38,784 nt of DNA from an uncultured Flavobacteriales bacterium (GTDB lineage: Bacteria; Bacteroidota; Bacteroidia; Flavobacteriales_D; Crocinitomicaceae): the NCBI GenBank assembly GCA_913056215.1, contig CAJXMN010000017.1, forward strand, positions 1-38,784, in the 5' to 3' direction. The position numbers and the translations under genes are program-made. The first letter of the stretch is position 1. Every line of letters begins with the position of its first letter. The notes beneath the pieces were generated by a model. It ran no database searches, was not told where the DNA came from, and worked only from the letters and a program-made list of their open reading frames with translations. Positions 9,622 to 17,799 of the stretch are shown here, one piece after another.

Positions 9622-10896
9622 ATGATTACCATTTTCTCAGATTATATCACAAAACGGTTACTCTACACGTTAAGATTAATTTTTGACGATCGTGGGATTG
9701 ATTTTAGAGTCTTGAATGACCCCGATGAATTTAGACGGGCTCAATCGCCAAAATTGGTTTACTCTACCTATCCATTTGATGAAAAAACACTGGTCTTGGA
9801 GCCCTCTGAATTACTGTTTCAGGAAAATATTCGAAACTATGACATTGATCAGACCGATTGGGGTGGTGAGCGTTGCCTGTTACTCGATGGTAAGCTGGAT
9901 CCTCTGGCGAGTATTTTTTATGTCGTTTCTATGTACGAAGAATATTGTTCGGATGTCAGTGACGAACACGATCGCTTTCCCGCATCAGAAAGTTTGCTAT
10001 ATCGATTTGGATGGCTAGATACCCTCATTGTCGAAAGATGGTCTGAAAAACTTATCGATCGGATTGAATCTTTTTATAATTGCAGTTTAAATCGTCAAAA
10101 GATCGGTTTTAATGTGATACCAACTTTTGATATAGACAATGCTTTTGCATACAAACTGAAGGAAGGTTGGCGTAAATGGTTGAGCATTACTCGTGATTTG
10201 ATTCGTTTGGATCGTGAGCGTTTACAGGAAAGAAGTCAAGTACTGAAGGGGATAAAACGTGACCCTTACGATACATTTAGCTACATGCTGTCGCTGAAGG
10301 AAAGCGGTTATGATATTCATCTATTTTGGTTGTTGGGGAACTATGCTACATATGATAGAAATATTAGCTCTGATCATCCGATGCATCGCTCAATCATTGC
10401 TGAAATGACGCAAAGCTTGAAGGTTGGTTTGCACCCCAGTTATAGATCAAATGACAGTCCAGACATTCTCAAGGAAGAAAAGGAACGACTCGAATCGATA
10501 ACGGAGCAATCAATAAAGACGACGCGACAACATTTTTTAAAATTGATTCTACCGTTGACCTATGAGCGTCTAGTGAAAAGAGGATTTACAGATGATTATT
10601 CGCTGGGGTTTGCTGACCATACTGGATTTCGGGCGGGAATTGCCCGTCCTTTTAATTGGTATAACCTGAAAAGGGATCAGGTTTCGGAATTACGACTGCA
10701 TCCTTTCGCGTATATGGATGGAACGTTGAACGAGTATATGCATTTATCCATACCTGAAGCATGCACAAAAGTACATTTGTTGCGAAGTGAAGTAGAAAAA
10801 TTTGGGGGCGATTTCATAATGATCTGGCACAATGAAACTATAGGGGATAAGGGTAAATGGAAAGGATGGAGAAAAGTCCTTGAGTGTGGATTGTAA
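9622..10896 (+). CDS. Polysaccharide-deacetylase-like protein (paralogue 1)
   Basis: A 424-residue protein with no signal peptide or membrane segment. The C-terminal two-thirds resembles the divergent deacetylases found in Bacteroidetes glycan loci: an Asp pair in TFDIDN (Asp170, Asp172), GLHPSYRS (His271), GFADHTGFRAG and IMIWHNE (His403). The N-terminal part (about 1-160) contains YEEYCSDVSDEHDRFPASES, a block also present in the paralogue at 20765-22141. The classic NodB motif (TFDD with HxxxH) is altered, so deacetylation of a nucleotide or lipid-linked N-acetyl sugar is inferred and not shown. It sits between wecB and a GSCFA gene, which suggests editing of acyl groups on a ManNAc-type sugar or glycan. 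Confidence 0.75.
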   Translation: MITIFSDYITKRLLYTLRLIFDDRGIDFRVLNDPDEFRRAQSPKLVYSTYPFDEKTLVLEPSELLFQENIRNYDIDQTDWGGERCLLLDGKLDPLASIFYVVSMYEEYCSDVSDEHDRFPASESLLYRFGWLDTLIVERWSEKLIDRIESFYNCSLNRQKIGFNVIPTFDIDNAFAYKLKEGWRKWLSITRDLIRLDRERLQERSQVLKGIKRDPYDTFSYMLSLKESGYDIHLFWLLGNYATYDRNISSDHPMHRSIIAEMTQSLKVGLHPSYRSNDSPDILKEEKERLESITEQSIKTTRQHFLKLILPLTYERLVKRGFTDDYSLGFADHTGFRAGIARPFNWYNLKRDQVSELRLHPFAYMDGTLNEYMHLSIPEACTKVHLLRSEVEKFGGDFIMIWHNETIGDKGKWKGWRKVLECGL

Positions 10897-10906
10897 GCAA
10901 TGTGAT

Positions 10907-11839
10907 ATGAAGAAAACAACGTTATCTCCTTTAATTACTGAAAAATACGGCTACGACGCGCGATTTGCTTTTTTGGGGAGCTGTTTTTCTCAACATTTAT
11001 CCAATCGATTGGTCAACAAGGCGTTTGATGTATTTGCACAACCGTATGGTGTCATTTTTAACCCCTTGAGTTTGGCTGAAATATTTTTTAACGATCGTGC
11101 TGATTGGCAATCTAGCGTTTTTGATCGCGAAGGGATATACCTTTCATGGATGGCTCACTCTTCTGTATATGGTTTAAAAGCTGAAGTACTCGAAAAGCAA
11201 CTCATCCATCAGCAATCTCGTTTTTTTCAATTTTTAGAAAATACAAACGTATTGTTCGTTACGTTTGGAACGGCTTGGGTTTATATGTTAAAAAACGATC
11301 ATCGGGTAGTGGCCAACTGTCATAAAATGCCGAATGAACTTTTTGTGAAACGGTGCTTATCATCTGCTGAAATTACGGAGTTGTGGGGAAAAGTTGTCCA
11401 AAAGTGTCAAAAGGTTAATCCTCAATTAAAAGTTGTGTTGACAGTGAGTCCGGTTCGACATACAAAAGACGGGCTGGTCAATAATAACAAGAGTAAGGCC
11501 CAATTGATTACAGCAGCACACGAATTATCTGAAAGACATCAAGCTCTAGAGTATTTCCCTGCTTATGAATTAATTATAGACGAACTGCGCGATTACGCAT
11601 ATTTCGAGCGCGATGGTATCCATCCTAATAGTTTGGCGGTTGATCGCGTTGAAGATTATTTTATGGAAACTTATATCAAAGAAAAATCACGATCTGTTTT
11701 AAGGGAGTACGAGAAACTCAAACGACTTCAGGAACATCGTCCCATTCATCCAGAATCTGAGGGGCATAAGCAATTTTTAAGGCAACTAGAAGAACAGAAA
11801 AGAGCGTTTACTGAAAAATACCCACACTTTTCATTCTGA
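10907..11839 (+). CDS. GSCFA-domain (SGNH hydrolase-like) protein
   Basis: GSCFA proteins are common in Bacteroidetes glycan loci and are related to SGNH/GDSL acyl esterases. The 310-residue product has the name-giving FLGSCFSQ near the N-terminus (candidate nucleophile Ser25) and DGIHPNS near the C-terminus (Asp236, His239), the usual Asp-x-x-His pair of SGNH enzymes. Between them lie FGTAWVY and VLTVSPVRH, which match internal conserved blocks. No signal peptide is seen. I choose ATG 10907, ten bases after the upstream stop; a TTG 27 bases earlier would overlap the neighbour and add residues unlike the family. The C-terminal 50 residues are highly charged and probably helical. The substrate is unknown; the operon suggests an O-acyl or N-acyl group on a sugar. 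Confidence 0.85.
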   Translation: MKKTTLSPLITEKYGYDARFAFLGSCFSQHLSNRLVNKAFDVFAQPYGVIFNPLSLAEIFFNDRADWQSSVFDREGIYLSWMAHSSVYGLKAEVLEKQLIHQQSRFFQFLENTNVLFVTFGTAWVYMLKNDHRVVANCHKMPNELFVKRCLSSAEITELWGKVVQKCQKVNPQLKVVLTVSPVRHTKDGLVNNNKSKAQLITAAHELSERHQALEYFPAYELIIDELRDYAYFERDGIHPNSLAVDRVEDYFMETYIKEKSRSVLREYEKLKRLQEHRPIHPESEGHKQFLRQLEEQKRAFTEKYPHFSF

Positions 11840-11942
11840 CTCTGTGCATCTATATTAAATCTGTACCTGACCTCCACAATTTATCATTATCGAAACAATA
11901 AAAAAAATCGGGTTAAGTGTCGTGAAAGAACTATGCGTTGCA

Positions 11943-13235
11943 TTAGTTATGTACAATAGTTCCGGCATAAACACCTCGCTCGTGGGGTAATGGGTTTTCG
12001 AGCTGAACTTTCCAGATATAGACTTTTTCACTTGATGTCATTTTACCTGTACGTTGGTCAGTACCATCCCACGGTTCGTTAGCATCACTCGTTTGATAAA
12101 TAACATCATTGTTATTAGGGTCAAATATTGTTAAGGTAAATGCTACATCTCTTTGAGTTAAAGAGAAAGGCATAAAAGTGTTCGTTTTTGGATTCGAACT
12201 ATGAGGTTTGAATGCATCAACTGCAAGTAAGTTGTACTTTTTATCGAGACGTATAGTTTTTGTTTTCTGACCCACACAACCATTTTTATCTTCTACTTGT
12301 AAGGTGACATTATGGTCTCCTTTCTCAATAAAATGGTATTTAGCTCTAGTTCCTTGTTGACGACTTTGACCATCGAAATTCCAAATAACTTGTTGGTAGT
12401 CATCGTATGTCTCACAAATCGTGACAGGTAACCCATTTTCAAAAATGTTCGATTCAACTGTGAAATCGGGCTCAGGTCGCTCATAAACGCTTATAGACTC
12501 TGTTCCAATGACGCTGTTCGTTTCATCTAAAAATTGGATATCGATAGATGCATCGGGTTTCCACAAGAACTTATGCGCTTTCTTCAATGATTTCAATTCC
12601 CCATTGATTTCAAATTTGACAACTTCATTTTTAGCGCCTTTGTTCATTATTGCAACCTGTTCGCCATTACAAATCTGGCGCGAAGACAAATGACCTATGA
12701 TGTGCTTTCTTTCATTTGTCGCTGATTGCTGTATAGGATCCGGAAGATTGTTAACTTCATGATCGCCGTTGTCTTTTGACACGTCGATATCTTCTGAAGC
12801 CATATTATTCATTGGGTAATTTTGATCACTATCCGTTGCAGGTACTGGAGATGACTCGTTGTCTGTGTGTTCTGAAGACTCAGCATCAATATCAGTTACA
12901 GCCTTATGGGATTGGTTATCGTCAGATTTTTCCTGGACTGTTTTAGAAGTCGCATCATCTGTTGATTTCGAGACATTCTCATTTTGAGGAGTATCGACTT
13001 CAGACAAATCATGTTTACGATCAGTAGTTGTTTCATTGGAATTTAACAGAACAATACCAATTATTGCTGTTGCAGCCACTATTGAAGTAGCCAAAACCCA
13101 TTTCCAGGTCGATGTACCCGTTGATGGCCGTCGTGCATCCAATCGCTCATTCATCGCTTCCCATGCACTGGCGTCATGAGGAGCCTCGAAGTTTTCGAGT
13201 TTTTCCTTAAATGCTTTTTCAAAATTATCTTTCAT
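11943..13235 (-). CDS. Membrane-anchored PKD-like protein with T9SS-CTD-like C-terminus; putative anti-sigma factor
   Basis: 430 residues with a likely type II layout. Residues 1-43 would be cytoplasmic and resemble the short N-termini of Bacteroidetes anti-sigma proteins (FEAPHDASAWEAMNERL). One membrane span follows (about 44-65), then a polar Ser/Asp/Glu/Asn-rich linker (about 66-170). The periplasmic part has a PKD-like domain (about 255-330: VIWNFDG, YHFIEKGDHNVTLQV, NGCVG) and a C-terminal region (about 340-430) with FTLTIFDPNNNDVIYQT, WDGTDQRTG and VYIWKVQL, the pattern of gliding-motility-associated/type B T9SS C-terminal domains. The start overlaps the stop of the ECF sigma gene by 4 bases. 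The role as anti-sigma is inferred from that coupling and from the single membrane span; it could instead be an envelope stress sensor without direct sigma binding. Confidence 0.65.
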   Translation of the reverse strand: MKDNFEKAFKEKLENFEAPHDASAWEAMNERLDARRPSTGTSTWKWVLATSIVAATAIIGIVLLNSNETTTDRKHDLSEVDTPQNENVSKSTDDATSKTVQEKSDDNQSHKAVTDIDAESSEHTDNESSPVPATDSDQNYPMNNMASEDIDVSKDNGDHEVNNLPDPIQQSATNERKHIIGHLSSRQICNGEQVAIMNKGAKNEVVKFEINGELKSLKKAHKFLWKPDASIDIQFLDETNSVIGTESISVYERPEPDFTVESNIFENGLPVTICETYDDYQQVIWNFDGQSRQQGTRAKYHFIEKGDHNVTLQVEDKNGCVGQKTKTIRLDKKYNLLAVDAFKPHSSNPKTNTFMPFSLTQRDVAFTLTIFDPNNNDVIYQTSDANEPWDGTDQRTGKMTSSEKVYIWKVQLENPLPHERGVYAGTIVHN

Positions 13236-13798
13236 CGGTCTAATTTGACAAATTTTTCTTTCAATATATTGCGAAGGTTTTGCTTTGCCTTAGCTAAGTT
13301 TGATTTTGATGTACCCTCACTAATGTCGAGAATATCAGCAATTTCTTTGTGCGAATAATTTTCGACGACGTACAGGTTAAATACTGTTCTGTATGCCGGG
13401 GACAGTTCCTGGATGGCCTGCATGGCATATTCCGCTTTCAATTCAGTCAAATCCTGATCAAAGTTATGTTCTTGACGATCGCTTAAATCATTAAATAAGA
13501 ACTCTTCATCAGTTGAAAACGGTTGACGATTGCGTTTTCGAATAGCATCGATAGAGGCATTCACCATGATTCTGCGCACCCATCCTTCAAAGGATCCTTC
13601 AAAATCAAATTCACTTAGCTTGTCAAAGATCTTTATAAAACCTTCCTGGACCACCTCTTGAGCTCGATCACGGTCTTTTGTATACCGCATACAAACTCCT
13701 AGCATCTTCCCATACAATAAATCAAAAAGTTGCTTTTGTGCACTTCGATCGTGCTTTTTGCACTTTTCAATTATTTCTCTGAGTTGATCGTGTTCCAC
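13232..13798 (-). CDS. ECF-type RNA polymerase sigma factor
   Basis: A 188-residue sigma-70 family protein of the extracytoplasmic-function type. Region 2 is clear at about residues 15-90 (DRAQEVVQEGFIKIFDKL, then FEGWVRRIMVNASIDAIRK). Region 4 lies at about 125-180 (LSPAYRTVFNLYVVENYSHK, then EIADILDISEGTSKSNLAKA), a helix-turn-helix for the -35 element. There is no region 1.1 or 3. It is the first gene of a two-gene minus-strand operon and its end overlaps the next gene, a membrane-anchored PKD protein, in an ATGA arrangement, which suggests that the partner controls it. No match to its own promoter could be judged by eye. Confidence 0.93.
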   Translation of the reverse strand: MEHDQLREIIEKCKKHDRSAQKQLFDLLYGKMLGVCMRYTKDRDRAQEVVQEGFIKIFDKLSEFDFEGSFEGWVRRIMVNASIDAIRKRNRQPFSTDEEFLFNDLSDRQEHNFDQDLTELKAEYAMQAIQELSPAYRTVFNLYVVENYSHKEIADILDISEGTSKSNLAKAKQNLRNILKEKFVKLDR

Positions 13799-14140
13799 TT
13801 TATTTTCAGTTGTTTAACGCGCGTTTTTAGAAGGGGTTGCTTTTCTTAGACAAAAAATAATCTTTTTATCATGAAAATCATTCTTTTTTCAATTTTCAAG
13901 CTGCTCAAAAATAGGAAAAATATAGTAGTGAAGACCACGGAAGAGAGTAACTTTATTTTAAATTAAACCAGGTGTTCTCAAATTATTATCATGTACATTA
14001 AAATGTTCCTGGCACAGTATACTAGACTGTTATCTTCAGATTATGTAGAGGTTCAAAATATTGGCTTCAATTTACTTTTAATCACGTTAAAATGATTACA
14101 TTCGTAGCAAACGTAAAATGTTAATCAAAAACAATAGATA
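13799..14140. other. Gene-free divergent region between the sigma factor gene and mdh
   Basis: The 342 bases between these divergent genes are AT-rich. They must hold the sigma gene promoter (minus strand) and the mdh promoter. I find a possible mdh -7 box at 14097-14104, a run of A/T around 13848-13915, and one 31-codon open frame (13871-13966) with no supporting signal. No RNA gene, repeat or terminator is recognisable. Confidence 0.6.
14097..14104 (+). promoter_or_regulatory. Possible -7 box (TACATTCG) of mdh
   Basis: TACATTCG fits TAnnTT(T/C)G and ends 36 bases before the mdh start codon. The -33 region (TTTACTTTT near 14071-14079) has no clean TTTG, so support is modest. Confidence 0.33.
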
Positions 14141-15079
14141 ATGAAAGTTACAGTAGTTGGAGCTGGGAACGTTGGTGCCACGTGTGCAGACGTATTAGCC
14201 AAGAGAGAAATTGCGAATGAAATTGTATTACTCGATATCAAGGATGGTTTTGCAGAGGGTAAAGCATTGGATATCTGGGAAACTTCTCCCATCAATATGT
14301 ACGATTCTCGCACTACGGGGTCAACAAATGATTACTCAAAAACAAAAGATTCTGATGTGGTTGTGATTACTTCTGGTATTCCAAGAAAACCAGGTATGTC
14401 TCGCGACGATTTGATCGCAACGAATGCGGGCATCGTGAAGTCGGTAACAGAAAATGTAGTTAAACATTCACCAGATGCTAAGATTATTTGTGTATCCAAT
14501 CCGTTGGATGTCATGACTTACTGTACTTACCTGACGGCAAAAATTGATTCATCGCGAGTATTTGGTATGGCGGGTGTTTTGGACACGGCGCGGTACCGTT
14601 CTTTCCTCGCTATGGAGTTGGATGTTTCGCCAAAAGATATTCAGGCAGTCCTAATGGGGGGGCATGGTGATACGATGGTTCCACTTCCACGATATACAAC
14701 TGTAGGTGGAATTCCTGTAACAGAGTTGATTGCTGAAGATAAACTCAATGATATCATAGAACGCACTAAGTTTGGTGGTGGAGAAATTGTAAAGTTACTT
14801 GGTACATCTGCATGGTATGCACCAGGTGCTGCAGCTGCACAAATGGTAGAAGCTATTGTTCGCGATCAAAAACGAATCTTCCCAGTTTGTGCTTGGTTGC
14901 AAGGTGAATACAATATGAAAGATATCTACCTTGGAGTTCCTGTAGTTTTAGGTAAAAATGGAATTGAGAAGATTTTAGAATTGGACTTGAACCCTGAGGA
15001 AAAAGCAATGCTCGAAGAGTCAGCTTCCGCAGTTAAAAATGTGATGAAAGTATTGGATGATATGGACGTTGTTTCATAG
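14141..15079 (+). CDS. mdh: Malate dehydrogenase
   Basis: Mdh oxidises malate to oxaloacetate with NAD+ in the TCA cycle in the cytoplasm. The 312-residue product has the Rossmann motif GAGNVGATCA (from residue 7), SGIPRKPGMSRDDL with the substrate-binding arginines, VSNPLDVMTY, and the catalytic His in MGGHGDTMVP (His175). The LDH-like type (as in Bacteroidetes and Chlorobi) fits better than the proteobacterial type. Length is normal for the family. It is a single-gene unit: upstream is a divergent sigma operon and downstream is a clear hairpin terminator at 15099-15133. Confidence 0.97.
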   Translation: MKVTVVGAGNVGATCADVLAKREIANEIVLLDIKDGFAEGKALDIWETSPINMYDSRTTGSTNDYSKTKDSDVVVITSGIPRKPGMSRDDLIATNAGIVKSVTENVVKHSPDAKIICVSNPLDVMTYCTYLTAKIDSSRVFGMAGVLDTARYRSFLAMELDVSPKDIQAVLMGGHGDTMVPLPRYTTVGGIPVTELIAEDKLNDIIERTKFGGGEIVKLLGTSAWYAPGAAAAQMVEAIVRDQKRIFPVCAWLQGEYNMKDIYLGVPVVLGKNGIEKILELDLNPEEKAMLEESASAVKNVMKVLDDMDVVS

Positions 15080-15098
15080 CTGACAGTTCATTTGATTT

Positions 15099-15133
15099 TA
15101 AAAAGGGAGTCTTGAAAAAGGTTCCCTTTTTTA
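15099..15133 (+). terminator. Rho-independent-type terminator after mdh
   Basis: AAAAAGGGA (15100-15108) pairs with TCCCTTTTT (15123-15131) around a 14-base loop, and the run of T continues to 15132. It is 20 bases after the mdh stop codon. The A/T symmetry means it could also act on the minus strand. Confidence 0.75.
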
Positions 15134-15264
15134 TTTGCTATATGTCACGTCCTGAAATAGCGTTAAACAACTTTTTTGTAACAATATAAAAGACAGTTAT
15201 TATGTGAAAATAACTTAGCCACCTCTCATAAGTTCTCTTAATGACTTTTAAGATAGTTTTTGCT

Positions 15265-16968
15265 TTAAAAATGTAGCGTATAGTTCAAGGTTCTTTCATT
15301 TCCGCAGTGATCAATTGCACGAATGTTGACTTGCTTTTTACCTTCCAAACTTTCCGGAGGATGGAAGTAAAAAGCCCTGCGTTTTGGTTCCCAGCTCAAT
15401 AGATGCCACTTGCCGTCAATGTAGATGTCGTAATCTGAGATTCCTGATTGGTCATCATCTATGCGCAGGACCAATGTTCGGCCTCGAACATGACTTCCAT
15501 CCGAAAAGTTGGCGGTGCGAATAGTCGGAGGTAATGTGTCAAGTGCAGGTTCGAATAACCCAAAATTGCGCGAATCAACGTGAATCCATCCTTTACTCGT
15601 GTTACCATTTAATGCAGAGGTATAGCCATTGGCATTCGTTCTTTTTACATACCACCGCGAACCTAAAGTGGTGTCCACTTTCATCATGAGTTGGAAATAA
15701 TCATCTAATGGAATTGCACTTGAACCAAAGCGCAACAATCCAGCCTTGCTTTCCAGAATGCGAGGGATAGGCTCATAAACCAGATGCGGTGGGAATAGTA
15801 AATAATGAGTACTGTCTACATGTAAAAAAGGAGTGTCAGGATAGAGTTTGTTTTTTCCTTTATAAAGAACGTGTTGTTGCGGTTGTTCGCCTCGTGCTAT
15901 AGATAATTTAAATGACATTGATGATCGATTGCCATGGGTGTCATAACAGCTGTATGTTATTTTATAGGATTTTCCGGGTTCGACATTCAATATTCCGTTG
16001 TTTTTAAGTGTGCGGTAAATGGGAAGTTCATTATGCCTCGTTTTGAACGTTTTTTGGTAATGCTTTCGTCGCCGATGGTACTCCTCATAATCTTTGTGTG
16101 TATTGATTTGACGGTTTGTGAAAAATGAGATTCTCGACATATTCTGAGTAAAAACAGTATCACCATTAACTACCAGGTACGCTCGATGAATACCACAAAT
16201 ATTATTGGCTGCATTAAGTTGATCAATGGCATCTACAGCAAATCCTAAACCACCATTCTTAGCTGCGAAATCTGCTGGCAAGGTGATGTGACTATGACGA
16301 ACGCGATAGTTCCCCTGATTACCATAAACCGAAAAGCGTTTTGACTTATTGGGAATACGATACCCTTCATTGGTGAGTGAATAAATTTTTAGGCCACGAA
16401 TTTGAGGTTTACGCGTATCTTTAATATCAAAATTGAACATCAAAGGGTTGAGGGCGTCTTCAGATACTGTTTCTCGAATTTCGAAATGCAGATGAGGAGC
16501 AGTGCTTCCACCAGTATTTCCTGATTTAGCGATGATTTGTCCACGTCTTACTTTCAAACTGTCTTTCGGAGGGTAATAGTTAATCGCGAAGTCCTGACTA
16601 GAATGTTGAACACGTTGCTTTAGTTCTTCAATCCCTCCAGCAAAGGACTCGCAGTGGGCGTAAACAGAAGTGAGGCCGTTGTAGTGATCTATATATACTG
16701 CCTTGCCATATCCCCACGGCGAAACCTTGATACGCGATACGTAACCATCATCAATAGCGTATATATTGTATCCTGTTCTTCGATTTGTTTTGTAATCAAT
16801 TCCAGTATGGAAATGATTACTTCTCAATTCACCGAAATTCGCTGCCAAAACAGGCGATATTTTTAAGGGTGGATGGAAAGAAACACTGTCATAGTTAATG
16901 GTTTGTGACCAAGAGCTACTGATCATTGTTAGTACAGCAATAATAGTAAAAAGACGACTTTTTATCAT
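15265..16968 (-). CDS. M23-family metallopeptidase (LytM-like), secreted
   Basis: A cell-wall-directed zinc peptidase or LytM-domain regulator exported to the periplasm. The 567-residue product starts with a signal peptide (cleavage likely after SWS before QTIN, residues 21/22). The M23 domain comes early: His54 and Asp58 in FHTGID, then GYGKAVYIDHYNG and YAHC (His105), GQIIAKSGNTGGSTAPHLHF with His159 and His161. All zinc ligands and the catalytic His are kept, so it should be active. The remaining 370 residues are beta-rich with no named domain that I recognise; one part, DDDQSGISDYDIYIDGKWHL, looks like an Ig-like repeat. An exact TATATTTG box lies 5 bases upstream of the start, so the mRNA leader may be almost absent. 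Confidence 0.9.
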   Translation of the reverse strand: MIKSRLFTIIAVLTMISSSWSQTINYDSVSFHPPLKISPVLAANFGELRSNHFHTGIDYKTNRRTGYNIYAIDDGYVSRIKVSPWGYGKAVYIDHYNGLTSVYAHCESFAGGIEELKQRVQHSSQDFAINYYPPKDSLKVRRGQIIAKSGNTGGSTAPHLHFEIRETVSEDALNPLMFNFDIKDTRKPQIRGLKIYSLTNEGYRIPNKSKRFSVYGNQGNYRVRHSHITLPADFAAKNGGLGFAVDAIDQLNAANNICGIHRAYLVVNGDTVFTQNMSRISFFTNRQINTHKDYEEYHRRRKHYQKTFKTRHNELPIYRTLKNNGILNVEPGKSYKITYSCYDTHGNRSSMSFKLSIARGEQPQQHVLYKGKNKLYPDTPFLHVDSTHYLLFPPHLVYEPIPRILESKAGLLRFGSSAIPLDDYFQLMMKVDTTLGSRWYVKRTNANGYTSALNGNTSKGWIHVDSRNFGLFEPALDTLPPTIRTANFSDGSHVRGRTLVLRIDDDQSGISDYDIYIDGKWHLLSWEPKRRAFYFHPPESLEGKKQVNIRAIDHCGNERTLNYTLHF

Positions 16969-16973
16969 GAGTG

Positions 16974-16981
16974 CAAATATA
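16974..16981 (-). promoter_or_regulatory. -7 promoter box (TATATTTG) of the M23 peptidase gene
   Basis: The minus strand of 16981-16974 is TATATTTG, an exact match to the Bacteroidetes -7 element. It ends only 5 bases from the ATG at 16968, predicting a leader of about 3 bases. A -33 TTTG is not seen at the normal distance. Confidence 0.45.
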
Positions 16982-17093
16982 GCGTAATTGTGCTTTTTTT
17001 GCGATTGATTTATTCAAAAGTAACGCATAGTTTTAGCTTTTATTCTGTTCACGATCAACTTTACCGTAAAGTCGATAAAATCAAAAAAAATAG

Positions 17094-17124
17094 TTGCATT
17101 ATATGCGTGTTAATGTTACTTTTG
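17094..17124 (+). promoter_or_regulatory. Promoter (TTG - N20 - TACTTTTG) for the coiled-coil/zapA unit
   Basis: A TTG at 17094-17096 and TACTTTTG at 17117-17124 fit the Bacteroidetes -33/-7 pair with normal spacing. The start codon of the next gene follows 16 bases later. It is one of the best promoter matches in the window. Confidence 0.6.
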
Positions 17125-17140
17125 TACGAGTCGTTTTGTA

Positions 17141-17434
17141 ATGAAGAAAATTGATCAAGTCATAGCGCAAATTGAGTCGCAAGTAGCCCAGATAAAGGAA
17201 GCTCTTGGACATGCTGAGATGGAGAACAAATCATTGCAGGAGGAGGTGTCTCTTTTGCGTAATAAGTTGGAACAAACTGAAGCGCAAGCGAATGAATACC
17301 GCTCTAAATACGATGAAATAGCTCGAATTCAATCTGCTGAGTCTTCGGTAAATGAAGATCCGGTGACAGAAGAAGAAATCGATGCTTTAGTAAGGGAAAT
17401 TGACACGTGCATAAATCGCTTGAAAGCTGAATAA
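17141..17434 (+). CDS. Small coiled-coil protein upstream of zapA
   Basis: A 97-residue soluble protein, mostly one coiled coil (about residues 5-70) rich in Glu, Gln and Lys with leucine-type heptads: KIDQVIAQIESQVAQIKEAL, then SLLRNKLEQTEAQANEYRSK. The C-terminal end is acidic (VTEEEIDALVREIDTCINRL). It starts right behind a strong promoter match and is followed after 3 bases by zapA, so the two are surely co-transcribed. The layout recalls the E. coli ZapB partner of ZapA, but I see no sequence basis for calling it ZapB. A role as ZapA partner or in FtsZ-ring organisation is inferred from context. Confidence 0.72.
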   Translation: MKKIDQVIAQIESQVAQIKEALGHAEMENKSLQEEVSLLRNKLEQTEAQANEYRSKYDEIARIQSAESSVNEDPVTEEEIDALVREIDTCINRLKAE

Positions 17435-17437
17435 TAT

Positions 17438-17728
17438 ATGAGTACAATGTCCATAAAAGTAGTGCTTGCCGGACGGAATTATCCGCTCACCATCAACGAA
17501 GGGGAGGAGGATAAGGTTCGAGAGGCCGTTGCGGACATTAATAACAGTATAAAGCGACTTCAAGAGAATTATGCAGTAAAAGATATGCAGGATCTATTAG
17601 CTATGACGGCATTGCGTTTGGCAACGCGTTCATCAGATGAACCTTCGCCTTCGAATGCCGAATCTATGATTGAGGAACAAGCAGTAGTAGAAAAACTACA
17701 GGCTTTGTCGCAATTTGTTCAGGAATAG
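17438..17728 (+). CDS. zapA: Cell division protein ZapA
   Basis: ZapA crosslinks FtsZ filaments at the division ring. The 96-residue product has the expected order: a short beta-rich N-terminal domain (SIKVVLAGRNYPLTINEGEE) with the family pattern of an LxGxxYPL-like segment, then VREAVADINNSIKRLQ, and a long C-terminal helix with a DLLAMTALRLA segment. It matches the size of the family (about 95-110 residues). It is the second gene behind the promoter at 17094-17124. A hairpin followed by a T-run lies 29 bases after the stop codon, before rny. Confidence 0.88.
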   Translation: MSTMSIKVVLAGRNYPLTINEGEEDKVREAVADINNSIKRLQENYAVKDMQDLLAMTALRLATRSSDEPSPSNAESMIEEQAVVEKLQALSQFVQE

Positions 17729-17757
17729 TTGATGAGATTTTGTTGATGGTTGTATTT

Positions 17758-17799
17758 CCCATGATTTCAGTGGTGGTCACTGACGCATGGGATTTTTTA
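17758..17799 (+). terminator. Hairpin with T-run between zapA and rny (terminator or attenuator)
   Basis: CCCATG (17758-17763) pairs with CATGGG (17786-17791) and TCAGTG (17767-17772) with CACTGA (17778-17783) around loop GTGGT, with a small internal loop. TTTTTT follows at 17793-17798. It has the form of an intrinsic terminator, yet ends just 17 bases before the rny ATG. Confidence 0.75.

Noticed and set aside
11943-13235. PKD protein as ordinary T9SS cargo
   Set aside because: It lacks an N-terminal signal peptide; the hydrophobic segment is internal (about 44-65) behind a charged cytoplasmic-like end and the gene overlaps a sigma factor gene.
13871-13966. 31-codon open frame in the sigma-mdh gap
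   Set aside because: No promoter box at the right distance, no recognisable domain, and its composition matches the AT-rich surroundings.
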